DNA of 64,000 nt from Gammaproteobacteria bacterium (GTDB taxonomy: Bacteria; Pseudomonadota; Gammaproteobacteria; Ga0077554; Ga007554). Position 1 is the stretch's first letter. Every line of letters begins with the position of its first letter. The notes beneath the pieces were generated by a model. That model searched no databases. It was given only the letters and a program-made list of their open reading frames with translations, and was not told the DNA's origin. The translations under genes were made by a program, and so were the position numbers. The stretch covers positions 1,109,314 through 1,173,313 of the forward strand of contig JAMPIW010000007.1 of the NCBI GenBank assembly GCA_040183005.1. The letters run 5' to 3'. Below are positions 1-8,556 of the stretch, piece by piece.

Positions 1-235
1 CCAGGCGCATCTCGATCATCTTGTTGTGTTGCAGCCGGTTACAGGTGGTGAACGATTTTTGTATTCCGCCACGCGCCAGTTCGATCGAGGCCCGCACTTC
101 GTCCTCGTCACGGCTCAATATTGTGGCGGTCTTGCACCACGGTAAAAAATCCGGGTAGGTCTTGATGTCATCAACGAGCGCATACATCTCGCTCGCGGCA
201 TACGCGACCAGCGCGCTTCTGCTCACTATTGTCAT
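1..235 (-). CDS. ratA: RatA/COQ10-type START-fold protein, partial (C-terminus outside window)
   Basis: Reading the minus strand from an ATG at 235 gives about 78 residues that run off the window edge. They begin MTIVSRSALVAY and contain MYALVDDIKTYPDFLPWC, the signature start of the RatA/YfjG and Coq10 family. Family knowledge: these START-like proteins bind hydrophobic ligands such as ubiquinone, and E. coli RatA has been reported to block association of ribosomal subunits. Only the N-terminal third is visible. It reads in the same direction as the queC group but is separated from queC by 83 bases holding a small palindrome. The family call is firm; which of the two roles applies cannot be told. 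Confidence 0.85.
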   Translation of the reverse strand, partial: MTIVSRSALVAYAASEMYALVDDIKTYPDFLPWCKTATILSRDEDEVRASIELARGGIQKSFTTCNRLQHNKMIEMRL

Positions 236-297
236 TTGAAGGGCCCGATGGTTGTAGTTATGTAAATCGACTTCTATTTCAAAGCGCCAATAATTAT

Positions 298-322
298 GTA
301 GGGTGCGTCCCACGCACCCTAC
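298..322. repeat. short GTAGGGTG-type palindrome at queC stop
   Basis: Perfect 11-bp arms (GTAGGGTGCGT and its complement) around a 3-base loop. The queC stop codon TAG on the minus strand is formed by the repeat itself. It is the shortest member of a dispersed family also seen at 10631-10692 and 28593-28726. It could act as a weak 3' hairpin for queC, but no T-run follows. Confidence 0.7.
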
Positions 323-1026
323 GATTCCACTATTGATTTGGAAATGGCATAAATCGTGGGGTCTACCACCCCCGCCGCCTCAAAACCTGCGGCGCGCAGC
401 CTGCACGAGTCGCACACGCCACAGGCGCGGCCCTGCGCGTCGGCGCTGTAACAGGATACCGTGAGGGCATAATCCACACCCAGCCGTACCCCTTCACGGA
501 TAATTTGCGCCTTGCTTAGAGAAATCAAGGGTGTGCGTATGGCAACGTGCTCGCCCTCAACACCGGCGCGTGTTGCCAGGTTGGCAAGCTGCTCGAAGGC
601 CGCGATGAACTCCGGGCGGCAGTCCGGGTAACCGGAGTAATCCACCGCGTTCACGCCGATGAATATATCACGCGCGCCCAGTACTTCTGCCCATCCCAGC
701 GCCAGCGCCAGGAAGATGGTATTGCGCGCGGGGACGTAGGTAACGGGGATACCCTGGGTGGGCTGGTCCGGCACGGGAATCGACAGGTCAGTAAGCGCAG
801 AGCCGCCGATACCACCCAGATCAAGTTTGATGACCTTGTATTCGGTGGCCCCCAAAGCCTCTGAAATGCGGTCCGCGGCGGCAAGCTCGGAGCGATGGCG
901 CTGGCCGTAATCAAAGCTCAAGGCATGGCAACTGAAGCCTTGTTCTATGGCAAGCGCCAAAGTGGTTGCCGAATCGAGGCCGCCGGACACCAATACCACG
1001 GCCTTTTTACAGGACGCCCCGATCAC
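319..1026 (-). CDS. queC: 7-cyano-7-deazaguanine synthase QueC
   Basis: QueC converts 7-carboxy-7-deazaguanine to the nitrile preQ0 with ATP and ammonia, in the queuosine tRNA-modification pathway, in the cytosol. The 235-residue product has the PP-loop SGGLDS at about residues 14-19 and the C-terminal zinc site C-x8-C-x2-C-x2-C ([17 protein letters not shown]) near residue 190. Length is normal for the family. It abuts queE with no gap (queE ends at 1027), so the two are almost certainly co-transcribed. The stop codon lies inside a GTAGGGTG palindrome. Confidence 0.96.
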   Translation of the reverse strand: MIGASCKKAVVLVSGGLDSATTLALAIEQGFSCHALSFDYGQRHRSELAAADRISEALGATEYKVIKLDLGGIGGSALTDLSIPVPDQPTQGIPVTYVPARNTIFLALALGWAEVLGARDIFIGVNAVDYSGYPDCRPEFIAAFEQLANLATRAGVEGEHVAIRTPLISLSKAQIIREGVRLGVDYALTVSCYSADAQGRACGVCDSCRLRAAGFEAAGVVDPTIYAISKSIVES

Positions 1027-1665
1027 TTATTTACCCCGCGCATCGCCCCACAGGTGTTTATGCAACTGAATTTGCAAACGCACCGGCAGGCGATCCGCCA
1101 ACATCCAGTCCGCCACATCGGTGGCAGACAATTGCTGGTGGCTGGGCGAAAACAATACCTCGCAACGGGCAGGCAGATCATGCTGCGCCAGAATACCCTT
1201 TGCCCATTCGTAATCGGCCCTGTCACACAACACGAACTTAACCTGATCCTGCGTATTCAGGTGCTCTATATTGCTGTAACGATTCTTATCCATCTCACCG
1301 GAACCTGGAGTCTTGAGGTCAACGACTTTAACCACACGCGGATCAACTGCGGAGACATCCAGCGCACCGCTGGTTTCCAGCGACACTTCGTAGCCTGCGT
1401 CACATAACGCCGTAAGCAGATCATGGCAGGCCTTTTGCGCCAAGGGTTCGCCACCGGTCACCGTCACATGGCGCGGCTGGTAAGCCGCAACTTGCGCGAG
1501 AATCTCCGGCAGCGGCATCGTTTGCCCACCCTGAAAGGCATACGCCGTATCACAATACCGGCAACGCAGCGGACAGCCGGTAAGGCGCACAAATACCGTA
1601 GGCAAACCCACCGTGCGTGTCTCGCCTTGCAAGGAATAAAAGATCTCGGTAATGCGCAAACTCAA
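1027..1665 (-). CDS. queE: 7-carboxy-7-deazaguanine synthase QueE
   Basis: QueE is the radical-SAM enzyme that makes 7-carboxy-7-deazaguanine from 6-carboxytetrahydropterin, the step before QueC. The 212-residue protein has the iron-sulfur binding Cys triplet at residues 31, 35 and 38 (GCPLRCRYCDTAY), the start MSLRITEIFYSLQGE that is typical of the family, and the SAM-binding TGGEPL stretch near residue 70. It begins 2 bases after cpoB ends, so it belongs to the tail of the tol-pal transcript, a common arrangement in gammaproteobacteria. Confidence 0.96.
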   Translation of the reverse strand: MSLRITEIFYSLQGETRTVGLPTVFVRLTGCPLRCRYCDTAYAFQGGQTMPLPEILAQVAAYQPRHVTVTGGEPLAQKACHDLLTALCDAGYEVSLETSGALDVSAVDPRVVKVVDLKTPGSGEMDKNRYSNIEHLNTQDQVKFVLCDRADYEWAKGILAQHDLPARCEVLFSPSHQQLSATDVADWMLADRLPVRLQIQLHKHLWGDARGK

Positions 1666-1667
1666 AG

Positions 1668-2501
1668 CTATCTGCTCTCACTCTTCATCTTTTGCAAACG
1701 CTCCGTGGCCAGACGCGCCGCAGTTGTGCCGGGATAGCGTGCCGCCACGTCATTAAGCGTCTTGCGCGCCTGCTCCCGGTCACCCAGTTCATAATAGGCA
1801 AACCCGAGCTTGAGCGTGGCGTCTGTCAGCTTGGTGCTGGCAGGATAGCTGTCGATGATTTTTTTAAAATGTGTCGCGGCCGTTTCAAAACGGCGCGTTA
1901 CATAATTGGCCTCTCCCAACCAATATTGCGCATTGGCAGCATATTCGCTCTTGGGGTAACTGGTCAGAAAGGCCTGAAAATCGCTGATGGCCTGATCATA
2001 ACGGCTCGCCTTCAATCCATCGAGGGCACGCTGATACATCACCTGCTCGCGCGACACATCCGGTTTCGCCGTTGCATCGGGAGGAGTTGATAATGCGGCT
2101 GGCGGCGCCGTCACGGGCGGTTGCGGTGTTTGCGCGGGAGGCGCCTCCTTGGCGGCAGCCACCGCCTGCTCTATCTGGCGCAGGCGGCGGTCGATATCCT
2201 GGGACAAATCACGCTGGCGCCGTTTCAGGCTTTCGATGTCGTGCCCCTGCACTTCGGCATCGCCATGCAGACGCTGGACGTCTGCTTGCAGCCGTTCCAG
2301 ACGCATTAGCATCTCCACCAGCGTCTGGCTTTCCAGCAATTGTTCCAGTTTTGTGACGCGCGCCTCAAGGGATGAAACAGGAGACGGCGCTGAAATAACC
2401 GGCGCGCTTGCAGCACCCTGCGGTGCCGCCAGTCCGGTTGAGGCCAGACCAAAACAGACTAACCCTGCGATATACCGGGGGAGTGCAAGCCGTCGCGTCA
2501 C
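1668..2501 (-). CDS. cpoB: cell division coordinator CpoB (YbgF)
   Basis: Periplasmic Tol-associated protein that in E. coli links peptidoglycan synthesis by PBP1B to outer-membrane constriction. The 277-residue product has an N-terminal signal peptide (about residues 1-25), a coiled-coil stretch at about 45-115 rich in Leu, Arg and Glu, a Pro/Ala linker, and a C-terminal TPR block at about 150-275 (YPKSEYAANAQYWLGE, YPASTKLTDATLKLGFAYY, YPGTTAARLATERL). Domain order matches YbgF exactly. It is the last tol-pal gene, 9 bases after pal. Confidence 0.93.
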   Translation of the reverse strand: MTRRLALPRYIAGLVCFGLASTGLAAPQGAASAPVISAPSPVSSLEARVTKLEQLLESQTLVEMLMRLERLQADVQRLHGDAEVQGHDIESLKRRQRDLSQDIDRRLRQIEQAVAAAKEAPPAQTPQPPVTAPPAALSTPPDATAKPDVSREQVMYQRALDGLKASRYDQAISDFQAFLTSYPKSEYAANAQYWLGEANYVTRRFETAATHFKKIIDSYPASTKLTDATLKLGFAYYELGDREQARKTLNDVAARYPGTTAARLATERLQKMKSESR

Positions 2502-2510
2502 AAAAAAGCC

Positions 2511-3080
2511 TTACTTAGGGTATACCAGTTCGACACGGCGATTTTGCGACCAGTCAGAATCACCATGACCGAGGGCTATCGGGTGCTCCTCACCGAAACT
2601 GACAACATCCAACTGCTTCGAGGACACGCCCTTGAGCTGCATGAGCTGCTGCACTGCCTTTGCACGACGCTCCCCCAATGCCAGATTGTATTCACGCGAG
2701 CCGCGCTCATCGGCGTGACCTTCGAGGGTGATCGACATCTTGGGGCGCTCCGCCAGGTAGGCGGCATGGGCCTCAATGACTGGACGCGCATCGTCTTTGA
2801 TCTCGCTGCTGTCAAATTCAAAATAGACAACGCGTTTTGAGAGCAGGCTGGCCGGGTCGTTGAGCGGATCGCCCTTGAATCCGCCTTTGTCGGGCGCGGC
2901 AAGCACTTCAACACCGGAAGAATTTGCAGGAGCAGGGGTTGCAGCCGAAGGGGCGTTGGCAACCGGTGCCGCACGCTCTTCAACAGGCGCAGACTTTTCC
3001 GCCACTTTAGGAGTTGTGGTGCAACCCACAATTAACATAACAGGCACAATGCTCACCAACAGTTTTGCATACATCTTCAT
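2511..3080 (-). CDS. pal: peptidoglycan-associated lipoprotein Pal
   Basis: Outer-membrane lipoprotein that tethers the outer membrane to peptidoglycan and binds TolB. Lipobox IVGC with the lipidated Cys at residue 20, a 50-residue Pro/Ala-rich linker, then an OmpA-like domain (VVYFEFDSSEIKDD, then LEGHADERGSREYNLALGER with the peptidoglycan-binding Asp and Arg, and NRRVELVYPK at the end). 189 residues, slightly longer than E. coli Pal because of the linker. Lies 34 bases after tolB. Confidence 0.97.
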   Translation of the reverse strand: MKMYAKLLVSIVPVMLIVGCTTTPKVAEKSAPVEERAAPVANAPSAATPAPANSSGVEVLAAPDKGGFKGDPLNDPASLLSKRVVYFEFDSSEIKDDARPVIEAHAAYLAERPKMSITLEGHADERGSREYNLALGERRAKAVQQLMQLKGVSSKQLDVVSFGEEHPIALGHGDSDWSQNRRVELVYPK

Positions 3081-3114
3081 TATTCACTCCTTTTTGGGTT
3101 TTGCTTATGAAAAA

Positions 3115-4440
3115 TTATGGCTTGGGACGGTTGGTTCGCGGACCCCACGCGGGTTCCCTGGCGTTGCCTTCCGTCTGGGTGACACGTTGACGCACCCGGC
3201 CGTCAACCGACACCATCGCCAGCACCCCCCGGTTATTCACCTCGGTAGCATACGCAATTATAGCACCATTCGGCGCGAAACTCGGCGACTCATCCAGGCG
3301 GGTATCGGTCACGATCCGCTGTGCGCCTGAACTCAAATCCTGTACAGCAATACGGAATCGGTTGCTCTCTCCCGTCACCATCACCAAGGAACGTCCATCG
3401 GGTGAAAATACGCCGTGTGCATTATAGTCACCCTCGAAAGTCAGGCGCTGGGGCTTGCCGCCAGCCGCGGATACGCGATACAACTGTGGACGCCCTCCTC
3501 TGTCCGATGTAAACACCAGGCTTTTACCATCGGGTGACCAAGATGGCTCGGTATCAATTGCGGGGCTATCGGTAACGCGCAGCAGTGATTTATTTCTCAG
3601 GCTCAGGATGTAAACATCCGGGCTGCCGTCCTTTGAAAGGGTAAGCGCCAGACGGGTGCCATCCGGCGACCAGGCCGGTGCGCTGTTAATTCCAGGGTAC
3701 GACGCCACCAGCTCGCGGTGGCGGGTAGCTATCTCCTGCACATAAACCTCGGGGCGGCGCCGTTCAAACGAGACATACGCGAGCCGTGCGCCGTCCGGCG
3801 ACCATGCCGGCGACATGAGGGGCTGTGCTGAATTCAGGATAGCCACAGGGTTATAGCCATCGGCATCCGCCACCCAAAGTGAATAGCGGCTCTTGGCGTT
3901 GGCGCCACGCACCTCGGTGACGTAGGCGATGCGCGTCGCAAAGGCGCCGGGTTGACCGGTGAGTTTTTCATAGATAATGTCACTGATTTGATGCGCAGTG
4001 CGACGCAGATCCTGTTCACTTGAAGCAATACTGTATCCCGCCAGTTGTTCACCCTTGAAGACGTCAAAGAGTTGAAACTGTGCAACATAACCGTTACCGG
4101 AGGCTCGCAGCTTGCCAATCACCAGATTTGGCGCGCCTGCCGCACGCCAGTCGGCAAAGTTGACCTGCGAGCCTTCATGGGGCCGGGACGCCATGCTTTT
4201 TTCCGGCAAGGGGGCGAACTCACCGCTGCGGTGCAGATCAGCGGAGATAATGCCGGCAATATCTTCGGGCGGTGCGGTTGCACCCTCCCACCCAAAGGGA
4301 ACGATAGCGATGGGTTGCGCGCCTTCCGCGCCGCCAGTGATTTCAATAGTGAGCGCGGCACGCACAGGAGTAGACAGCACCATGGCGCACAGGCAGAACA
4401 CTAGCAACAACGGGGCAAATCTGGGAGACACGAAACTCAT
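3115..4440 (-). CDS. tolB: Tol-Pal periplasmic beta-propeller protein TolB
   Basis: Periplasmic protein that bridges Pal and the inner-membrane TolA/Q/R motor. 441 residues: signal peptide to about 28 (cleavage after VRA), an N-terminal alpha/beta domain to about 165, then a six-bladed propeller marked by repeated WSPDG or FSPDG motifs (PAWSPDGARLAYVS, PAWSPDGTRLALT, PSWSPDGKSLVFTS, GVFSPDGRSLVMV). Length and motif spacing are standard. Its start overlaps the tolA end by 4 bases, implying coupled translation. Confidence 0.97.
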   Translation of the reverse strand: MSFVSPRFAPLLLVFCLCAMVLSTPVRAALTIEITGGAEGAQPIAIVPFGWEGATAPPEDIAGIISADLHRSGEFAPLPEKSMASRPHEGSQVNFADWRAAGAPNLVIGKLRASGNGYVAQFQLFDVFKGEQLAGYSIASSEQDLRRTAHQISDIIYEKLTGQPGAFATRIAYVTEVRGANAKSRYSLWVADADGYNPVAILNSAQPLMSPAWSPDGARLAYVSFERRRPEVYVQEIATRHRELVASYPGINSAPAWSPDGTRLALTLSKDGSPDVYILSLRNKSLLRVTDSPAIDTEPSWSPDGKSLVFTSDRGGRPQLYRVSAAGGKPQRLTFEGDYNAHGVFSPDGRSLVMVTGESNRFRIAVQDLSSGAQRIVTDTRLDESPSFAPNGAIIAYATEVNNRGVLAMVSVDGRVRQRVTQTEGNAREPAWGPRTNRPKP

Positions 4441-5399
4441 CCTTCTGGCCTAAAAATAAAATTGAACTCTCTAAATCTCTCTTCAAATACTGCTGCATCC
4501 TGCGGCACCGGCAAAGGGGATGCCTTGTACACGGCGGCTTCTGCTGAACGGTCAAATGCCACATCGCCACTGCTCTGCGTGACGCGCGCCACCAGCACCT
4601 CACCACTCGGCGCGAGACGCACCAGCACCGTACACTTCATGCCATCGCGCGTGTTTTGCGGGCGCAACCAGTTACGTTTGACTTTTTGCTGGATCAGCCC
4701 CTGGTATTTGCCTTCAGCGGCCTTTGCCTGCCGTTCTTTGTCGGCGTTCTGACGCTGCTGCTCGGCATCAAGCTGCTCCTGCAAGGCGCGCTCTTCCGCG
4801 TCGCGACGATGCCTTTCTTCTGCAGTCTTGTGTTTTTTGTCGGCTTCCGCCGCCTTACGCTTAGCCTCCAGCTCGGCAAGGCGCTTCTCTTCTTCCTTGC
4901 GCTTTTTTTCGTCGGCCTCTTTTTCCTGTTTCGTTTTGGCGAGTCGGCTGGCTTCCTGTACTTTTTTCAGCTTTTCAACTTCGAGTTTTTTCTTGAGGGA
5001 AAGTTCATCCGCCTGCTGCTTTTTCAATTTTTCTTGGCGTTCAACCTCCAGCTTCTTGTGCTGGGCAAGCTCCTCGGCTTGATTCTTCTGCTGCGCCTTA
5101 ATCTGCTGTTCTTTCTCGCGTCGCTGCTCAACTGCGTGCTTTTCTTCTTCCAGACGGTTTTGGCGATCTTCCCGTTCTTGCTGCTTGCGCTGCTCCACCT
5201 GCTTGCGTTCCTCACGCTCCGCCCGAAGCTGGCCGGCGTCCACCACCGTCGCTTTGACGGGATCCACCTCGGGTTGCGCGGGCTTGGGCTTGGGCGTCCA
5301 ATCGAGACTGACCACCAGCAACGCGATGAGCGCAACATGGACAAGAATCGCATACACCACGGCGCGAGGGGTGAAAGTGGTTTTTTTCAGCATATGCAA
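4437..5399 (-). CDS. tolA: Tol-Pal inner-membrane protein TolA
   Basis: TolA spans the periplasm from the TolQR motor to TolB/Pal. 320 residues: a single membrane helix at about 12-33, a very long Lys/Glu/Gln/Arg-rich helical rod at about 50-225, and a compact C-terminal domain (KYQGLIQQKVKRNW, then VARVTQSSGDVAFDRSAEAA) that also resembles TonB-type energy transducers. The low-complexity rod creates a long Phe/Leu-rich false reading frame on the opposite strand. Position between tolR and tolB fixes the identity. Confidence 0.95.
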   Translation of the reverse strand: MHMLKKTTFTPRAVVYAILVHVALIALLVVSLDWTPKPKPAQPEVDPVKATVVDAGQLRAEREERKQVEQRKQQEREDRQNRLEEEKHAVEQRREKEQQIKAQQKNQAEELAQHKKLEVERQEKLKKQQADELSLKKKLEVEKLKKVQEASRLAKTKQEKEADEKKRKEEEKRLAELEAKRKAAEADKKHKTAEERHRRDAEERALQEQLDAEQQRQNADKERQAKAAEGKYQGLIQQKVKRNWLRPQNTRDGMKCTVLVRLAPSGEVLVARVTQSSGDVAFDRSAEAAVYKASPLPVPQDAAVFEERFREFNFIFRPEG

Positions 5400-5430
5400 T
5401 CGAACGTTGCCTTGCTTAACGCCACCTCGA

Positions 5431-5868
5431 TCATTTTGCCGGCTTATCCGCAGGCTCGGTCACCAGCCCTACACTCTCAACTCCAGCACCTTTCAACAAC
5501 ACCATGGCGTTGACCACCCGTCCATAATTGACGTCTTTGTCGCCACGCACCAGCACCTGTCTTTTGGGCTGACGGCTCAACACCGTAGCCACACGTTGCT
5601 TCAGCGTGTCATCATCGATGCTTTTACCCGTGCTGTCGATGTTGAGGTGATACTCCCCCGCCGCATCCACCGTCACCACCAGCGGTTCCTGATCCCCGCT
5701 ATCGACGGCTTCGGCCTCCGCCTTGGGCAGGTCGACCTTGACGCCCTGGGTCAGGAGCGGTGCGGTGATCATGAAGATGACCAGCAATACCAGCATTACG
5801 TCGATGTAGGGCACCACGTTCATCTCTGCCATGGGGCGCTTTCGGTTGCGCTGGCGGTTGCGGGCCAT
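5431..5868 (-). CDS. tolR: Tol-Pal motor protein TolR
   Basis: ExbD/TolR family, part of the proton-driven TolQR motor. 145 residues with a basic N-terminus, a single membrane helix at about 21-40 carrying the proton-channel Asp at residue 23 (VVPYIDVMLVLLVIFMI), and a periplasmic domain ending in a conserved stretch (VNAMVLLKGAGVESVGLVT). It follows tolQ after 3 bases; a 31-base gap separates it from tolA. Confidence 0.97.
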   Translation of the reverse strand: MARNRQRNRKRPMAEMNVVPYIDVMLVLLVIFMITAPLLTQGVKVDLPKAEAEAVDSGDQEPLVVTVDAAGEYHLNIDSTGKSIDDDTLKQRVATVLSRQPKRQVLVRGDKDVNYGRVVNAMVLLKGAGVESVGLVTEPADKPAK

Positions 5869-5871
5869 GGC

Positions 5872-6555
5872 TTAGCCCGCTCCTTGATGCGCATGGCGTT
5901 GCAGCAGCGTGGAAAATTCCTCAAGGAAAGTTTCGTAGCGGTTGATCAACCGCTCCACGTCGTTGTTGTACCTGTTATAGGCAACCACTGCCGGAATCGC
6001 GGCGAACAACCCCATGGCAGTGGCGATCAGCGCCTCGGCAATGCCTGGCGCCACCATCGCAAGCGTGGCTTGGTGAACATTACCCAGCCCGCGGAAGGAG
6101 TTCATAATTCCCCAGACAGTGCCAAACAGGCCGACATACGGGCTGGTAGAGCCCACCGTAGCGAGAAAGGGCAAATTCATCTCCAAGGCGTCGATCTCGC
6201 GATTCAGCGCTACCCGCATGGCGCGTTGCGCACCCTCCAGCACGGCCATCGGCTCAGCACCACCCTGTTTGCGCAGCTGGGCAAATTCCTTGAAACCCGC
6301 GCAGAAGATGCCTTCCATGCCTGCGGCCAGCTCTCGCCGCTGAGATGCCTCTTTATACAGGCTATTGAGATCATTGCCAGACCAAAAGCGCGCTTCAAAA
6401 GCGTTTGCCATCTGACGCGCATCTCTCAGAGATGCCCATTTGCGGAAGATCAGGGTCCAGGAGACCATTGAAACCACCAGCAATAACGCCATCACAAGCT
6501 GCACCAGCAGGCTGGCGTTTAATATAAGGTGAAGAATCGACAAATCAGCCGTCAC
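5872..6555 (-). CDS. tolQ: Tol-Pal motor protein TolQ
   Basis: MotA/TolQ/ExbB family channel-forming subunit of the Tol motor. 227 residues with three membrane segments: about 13-37, about 130-160 (GLFGTVWGIMNSFRGLG) and about 165-195 (VAPGIAEALIATAMGLFAAI); the last two are the family hallmark. Its start codon overlaps the ybgC stop by 4 bases, so translation of the two is probably coupled. Confidence 0.97.
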   Translation of the reverse strand: MTADLSILHLILNASLLVQLVMALLLVVSMVSWTLIFRKWASLRDARQMANAFEARFWSGNDLNSLYKEASQRRELAAGMEGIFCAGFKEFAQLRKQGGAEPMAVLEGAQRAMRVALNREIDALEMNLPFLATVGSTSPYVGLFGTVWGIMNSFRGLGNVHQATLAMVAPGIAEALIATAMGLFAAIPAVVAYNRYNNDVERLINRYETFLEEFSTLLQRHAHQGAG

Positions 6556-6992
6556 TGAACATCTCCGTAGGGAATTTTTTCAAGGATATAACCAGGGATG
6601 GGGCACGGGCGCAATGTGGTGGCATTGAGGCAGGCGATTTTGATACTCCCTATGCATAGCGGAGATTCGCCTTGATCTGCACGCGATATTTTTTGCTCAA
6701 AAGTCAGGCTGGCGCGGCCACGCCATATTACCCTTGCGCTGACATGCAACAAATCATTAAACCGCCCTGGGCTGAGAAACTCCATTTGCGCAGATCGCAC
6801 GGCAAAAATCACACTATCCCTGGCTATCAGTTCATCTTGCTCCACGCCCAAGCTACGCAACCATTCGCTGCGGGCACGCTCCATAAACTTCAGATAATTA
6901 GCGTAATAAACAACCCCGCCACTGTCGGTATCTTCATAATAGACACGGACGGGCCACTGAAACTCACTCACAATTCTACGCCACTCCCTCAA
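6552..6992 (-). CDS. ybgC: Tol-Pal associated acyl-CoA thioesterase YbgC
   Basis: Hot-dog fold thioesterase of the 4-hydroxybenzoyl-CoA thioesterase family, first gene of the tol-pal operon here as in E. coli. The active-site stretch YYEDTDSGGVVYYANYLKF near the N-terminus carries the catalytic Asp. The start is uncertain: the extent given uses a TTG at 6992 preceded by AGGA, while a GTG at 6971 (VSEFQWPVRVYYEDTD) gives a more usual N-terminus. No clear promoter was identified in the 265 bases before it. Confidence 0.92.
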   Translation of the reverse strand: MREWRRIVSEFQWPVRVYYEDTDSGGVVYYANYLKFMERARSEWLRSLGVEQDELIARDSVIFAVRSAQMEFLSPGRFNDLLHVSARVIWRGRASLTFEQKISRADQGESPLCIGSIKIACLNATTLRPCPIPGYILEKIPYGDVQ

Positions 6993-7257
6993 ATTTCCTG
7001 AATATTACCATGAACCAGTATCGAGCAGCGACTGGCTGAAACCGAAGCGTATAGCTCCTCCCGGCTCATCCCCCATGAATTTAACCATAAGTTTTTCCTA
7101 ACATACCCCTAAAGCTCCTGTCCCAGCCTGCCGATACTACCTTTGAGAGGAAGCAATTACAGCTTTAGAACTGCCACTCAGGCCCTTTTCACAACTCATC
7201 AATTCATATTGATGCCAACGGAAAGGCGGCTGTCATTACCATGATTGAGGGTGCGCC

Positions 7258-8319
7258 ATGACCAAAACGATGAATCTATTTGGCACGCTGAGCGCCTGTC
7301 TATATATGGCCGTCAGCACACCCGCCCTTGCAGTAGAACCATTCGTCCTGAATTGGCAGCAGCAGAAAGGCAGCCTGACTGGTCAGGCCGACTTTAGGTG
7401 CAACATGGGCGTTGCCGATGCGGGACAGGGGTGCAGTACGACCGGGAGTAGCGGCTTTGGCAATTACAGCGACCCTGACAAGACGCCCTTCCTTCAAGAG
7501 ATCGTCACGGGCGCTGATGGGAAAAGCTATTATCACATTATCATGGGCAGCGTCGACAGCAGCGGGAATCCGATCGTACCGAGCGCGGCGAATCAGTCCA
7601 CCATTCCCTTTGCCCAGGAAGTATACATAGCCCGGCAAACCGGCTCTAGTTGTATTGCGGAAAACTGCTCATACAGCGGCGGCGATATCAACGGCTTCAC
7701 GGGCGGCGGCAATGGTTTTGATCCGCTCAAAAACAACATGACCTCTGCCAGCACGGGCAACCGCTCTGGCTTTCCGACCCGGGTGATTATGAAAGATATT
7801 TTGAACGACAGTCAGATATCGCAGGTATTTCTGAAAGACACATTGGCTGACAAACCCACGATCACTCAGACTATCACCTCGAAAGACGCGGGTGGCGCAA
7901 CCGATATGACAGCCCAATTTTCGATTGATATGAGCAACAGCAAGTATAACGATAATACCAAAGCCGGCTTAATAACCAACAAGGTTACCTTCGCCGGGGT
8001 AAATGCCAAAATTCCTGGAAATTTCGATACCAATGGTCCAGATAATAGCTTTGTGACAGCCAACGCACAAACAGGTAAAACCAATGTCACTGGCGGCCGT
8101 TATACCTTTGTTGAAGGCGGGGCGGGAGACAGCGATACTTTTGGACAAGGAACCTATACATACATAAACGGGGACGACGCCGCCAGCAACCTGGACTGGA
8201 ATGCCTTCCGTAATGACGAGCAGAACCCGCTTAAATATGGCGCAACATTCTCAGTGCGCAAACGCGCTGGCGATATCTGCAAATCCAGTACCGTCGGCTC
8301 GATACCTGCCGGGTGCTAG
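7258..8319 (+). CDS. secreted protein of unknown function, six cysteines
   Basis: I do not recognise a family. The 353-residue product has a clear signal peptide (residues 1-25, cleavage after PALA), so it should be periplasmic or surface-exposed. The mature part is rich in Gly, Ser, Thr, Asn and Asp, of low hydrophobicity, and carries six Cys in three groups (residues about 48-59, 131-136 and 339-353), which would allow three disulfides. No sorting tail or lipobox is present. The start has a good ribosome site (GAGGG, 6 bases before ATG). It stands alone between the tol operon (opposite strand) and metG. Confidence 0.75.
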   Translation: MTKTMNLFGTLSACLYMAVSTPALAVEPFVLNWQQQKGSLTGQADFRCNMGVADAGQGCSTTGSSGFGNYSDPDKTPFLQEIVTGADGKSYYHIIMGSVDSSGNPIVPSAANQSTIPFAQEVYIARQTGSSCIAENCSYSGGDINGFTGGGNGFDPLKNNMTSASTGNRSGFPTRVIMKDILNDSQISQVFLKDTLADKPTITQTITSKDAGGATDMTAQFSIDMSNSKYNDNTKAGLITNKVTFAGVNAKIPGNFDTNGPDNSFVTANAQTGKTNVTGGRYTFVEGGAGDSDTFGQGTYTYINGDDAASNLDWNAFRNDEQNPLKYGATFSVRKRAGDICKSSTVGSIPAGC

Positions 8320-8434
8320 CCCGAAAGTAGCACGTCTATTGGCACACGCCTTCTTTAATCTTCACCGCTTAACGCCCCAAACTCCACAACCCCTGGCGAT
8401 CAGGTTATAATTTCAGCCTGATCACTACATCAAT

Positions 8435-8459
8435 AAAAAACCCCGTCCTAAGGGGCGGG
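8435..8459 (-). terminator. terminator-like hairpin reading on minus strand
   Basis: A 7-bp stem (CCCGTCC / GGGCGGG, one G-T pair) with a 4-base loop. Six A residues precede it on the plus strand, so it looks like a stem plus T-run only when read on the minus strand, where no gene ends nearby. A CCCCGTCC-loop-GGGCGGG stem also resembles right ends of IS200/IS605 elements, so it may be a relic end instead. Confidence 0.4.
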
Positions 8460-8479
8460 ATATTGCTAAGGAGTTGCCC

Positions 8480-8531
8480 GGTAATCTAACGATTACCACC
8501 GCAACAATTTATTTTCACGTGGCAAGCCACG
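8480..8531. other. two small perfect hairpins in the metG leader
   Basis: GGTAATC/GATTACC (8480-8497) and CGTGGC/GCCACG (8518-8531) lie 25-80 bases upstream of the metG ATG at 8557. They could form in the metG leader RNA. I see no T-box or other known riboswitch core, so no regulatory role is claimed. Confidence 0.35.
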
Positions 8532-8556
8532 AGGAATTACACCCTCAGAGATTAAA

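Noticed and set aside
4656-5513. Plus-strand frame of 285 codons, very rich in Phe and Leu
   Set aside because: It is the mirror of the Lys/Glu-rich TolA rod; codons for Lys and Glu read as Phe and Leu on the other strand. TolA has full family support.
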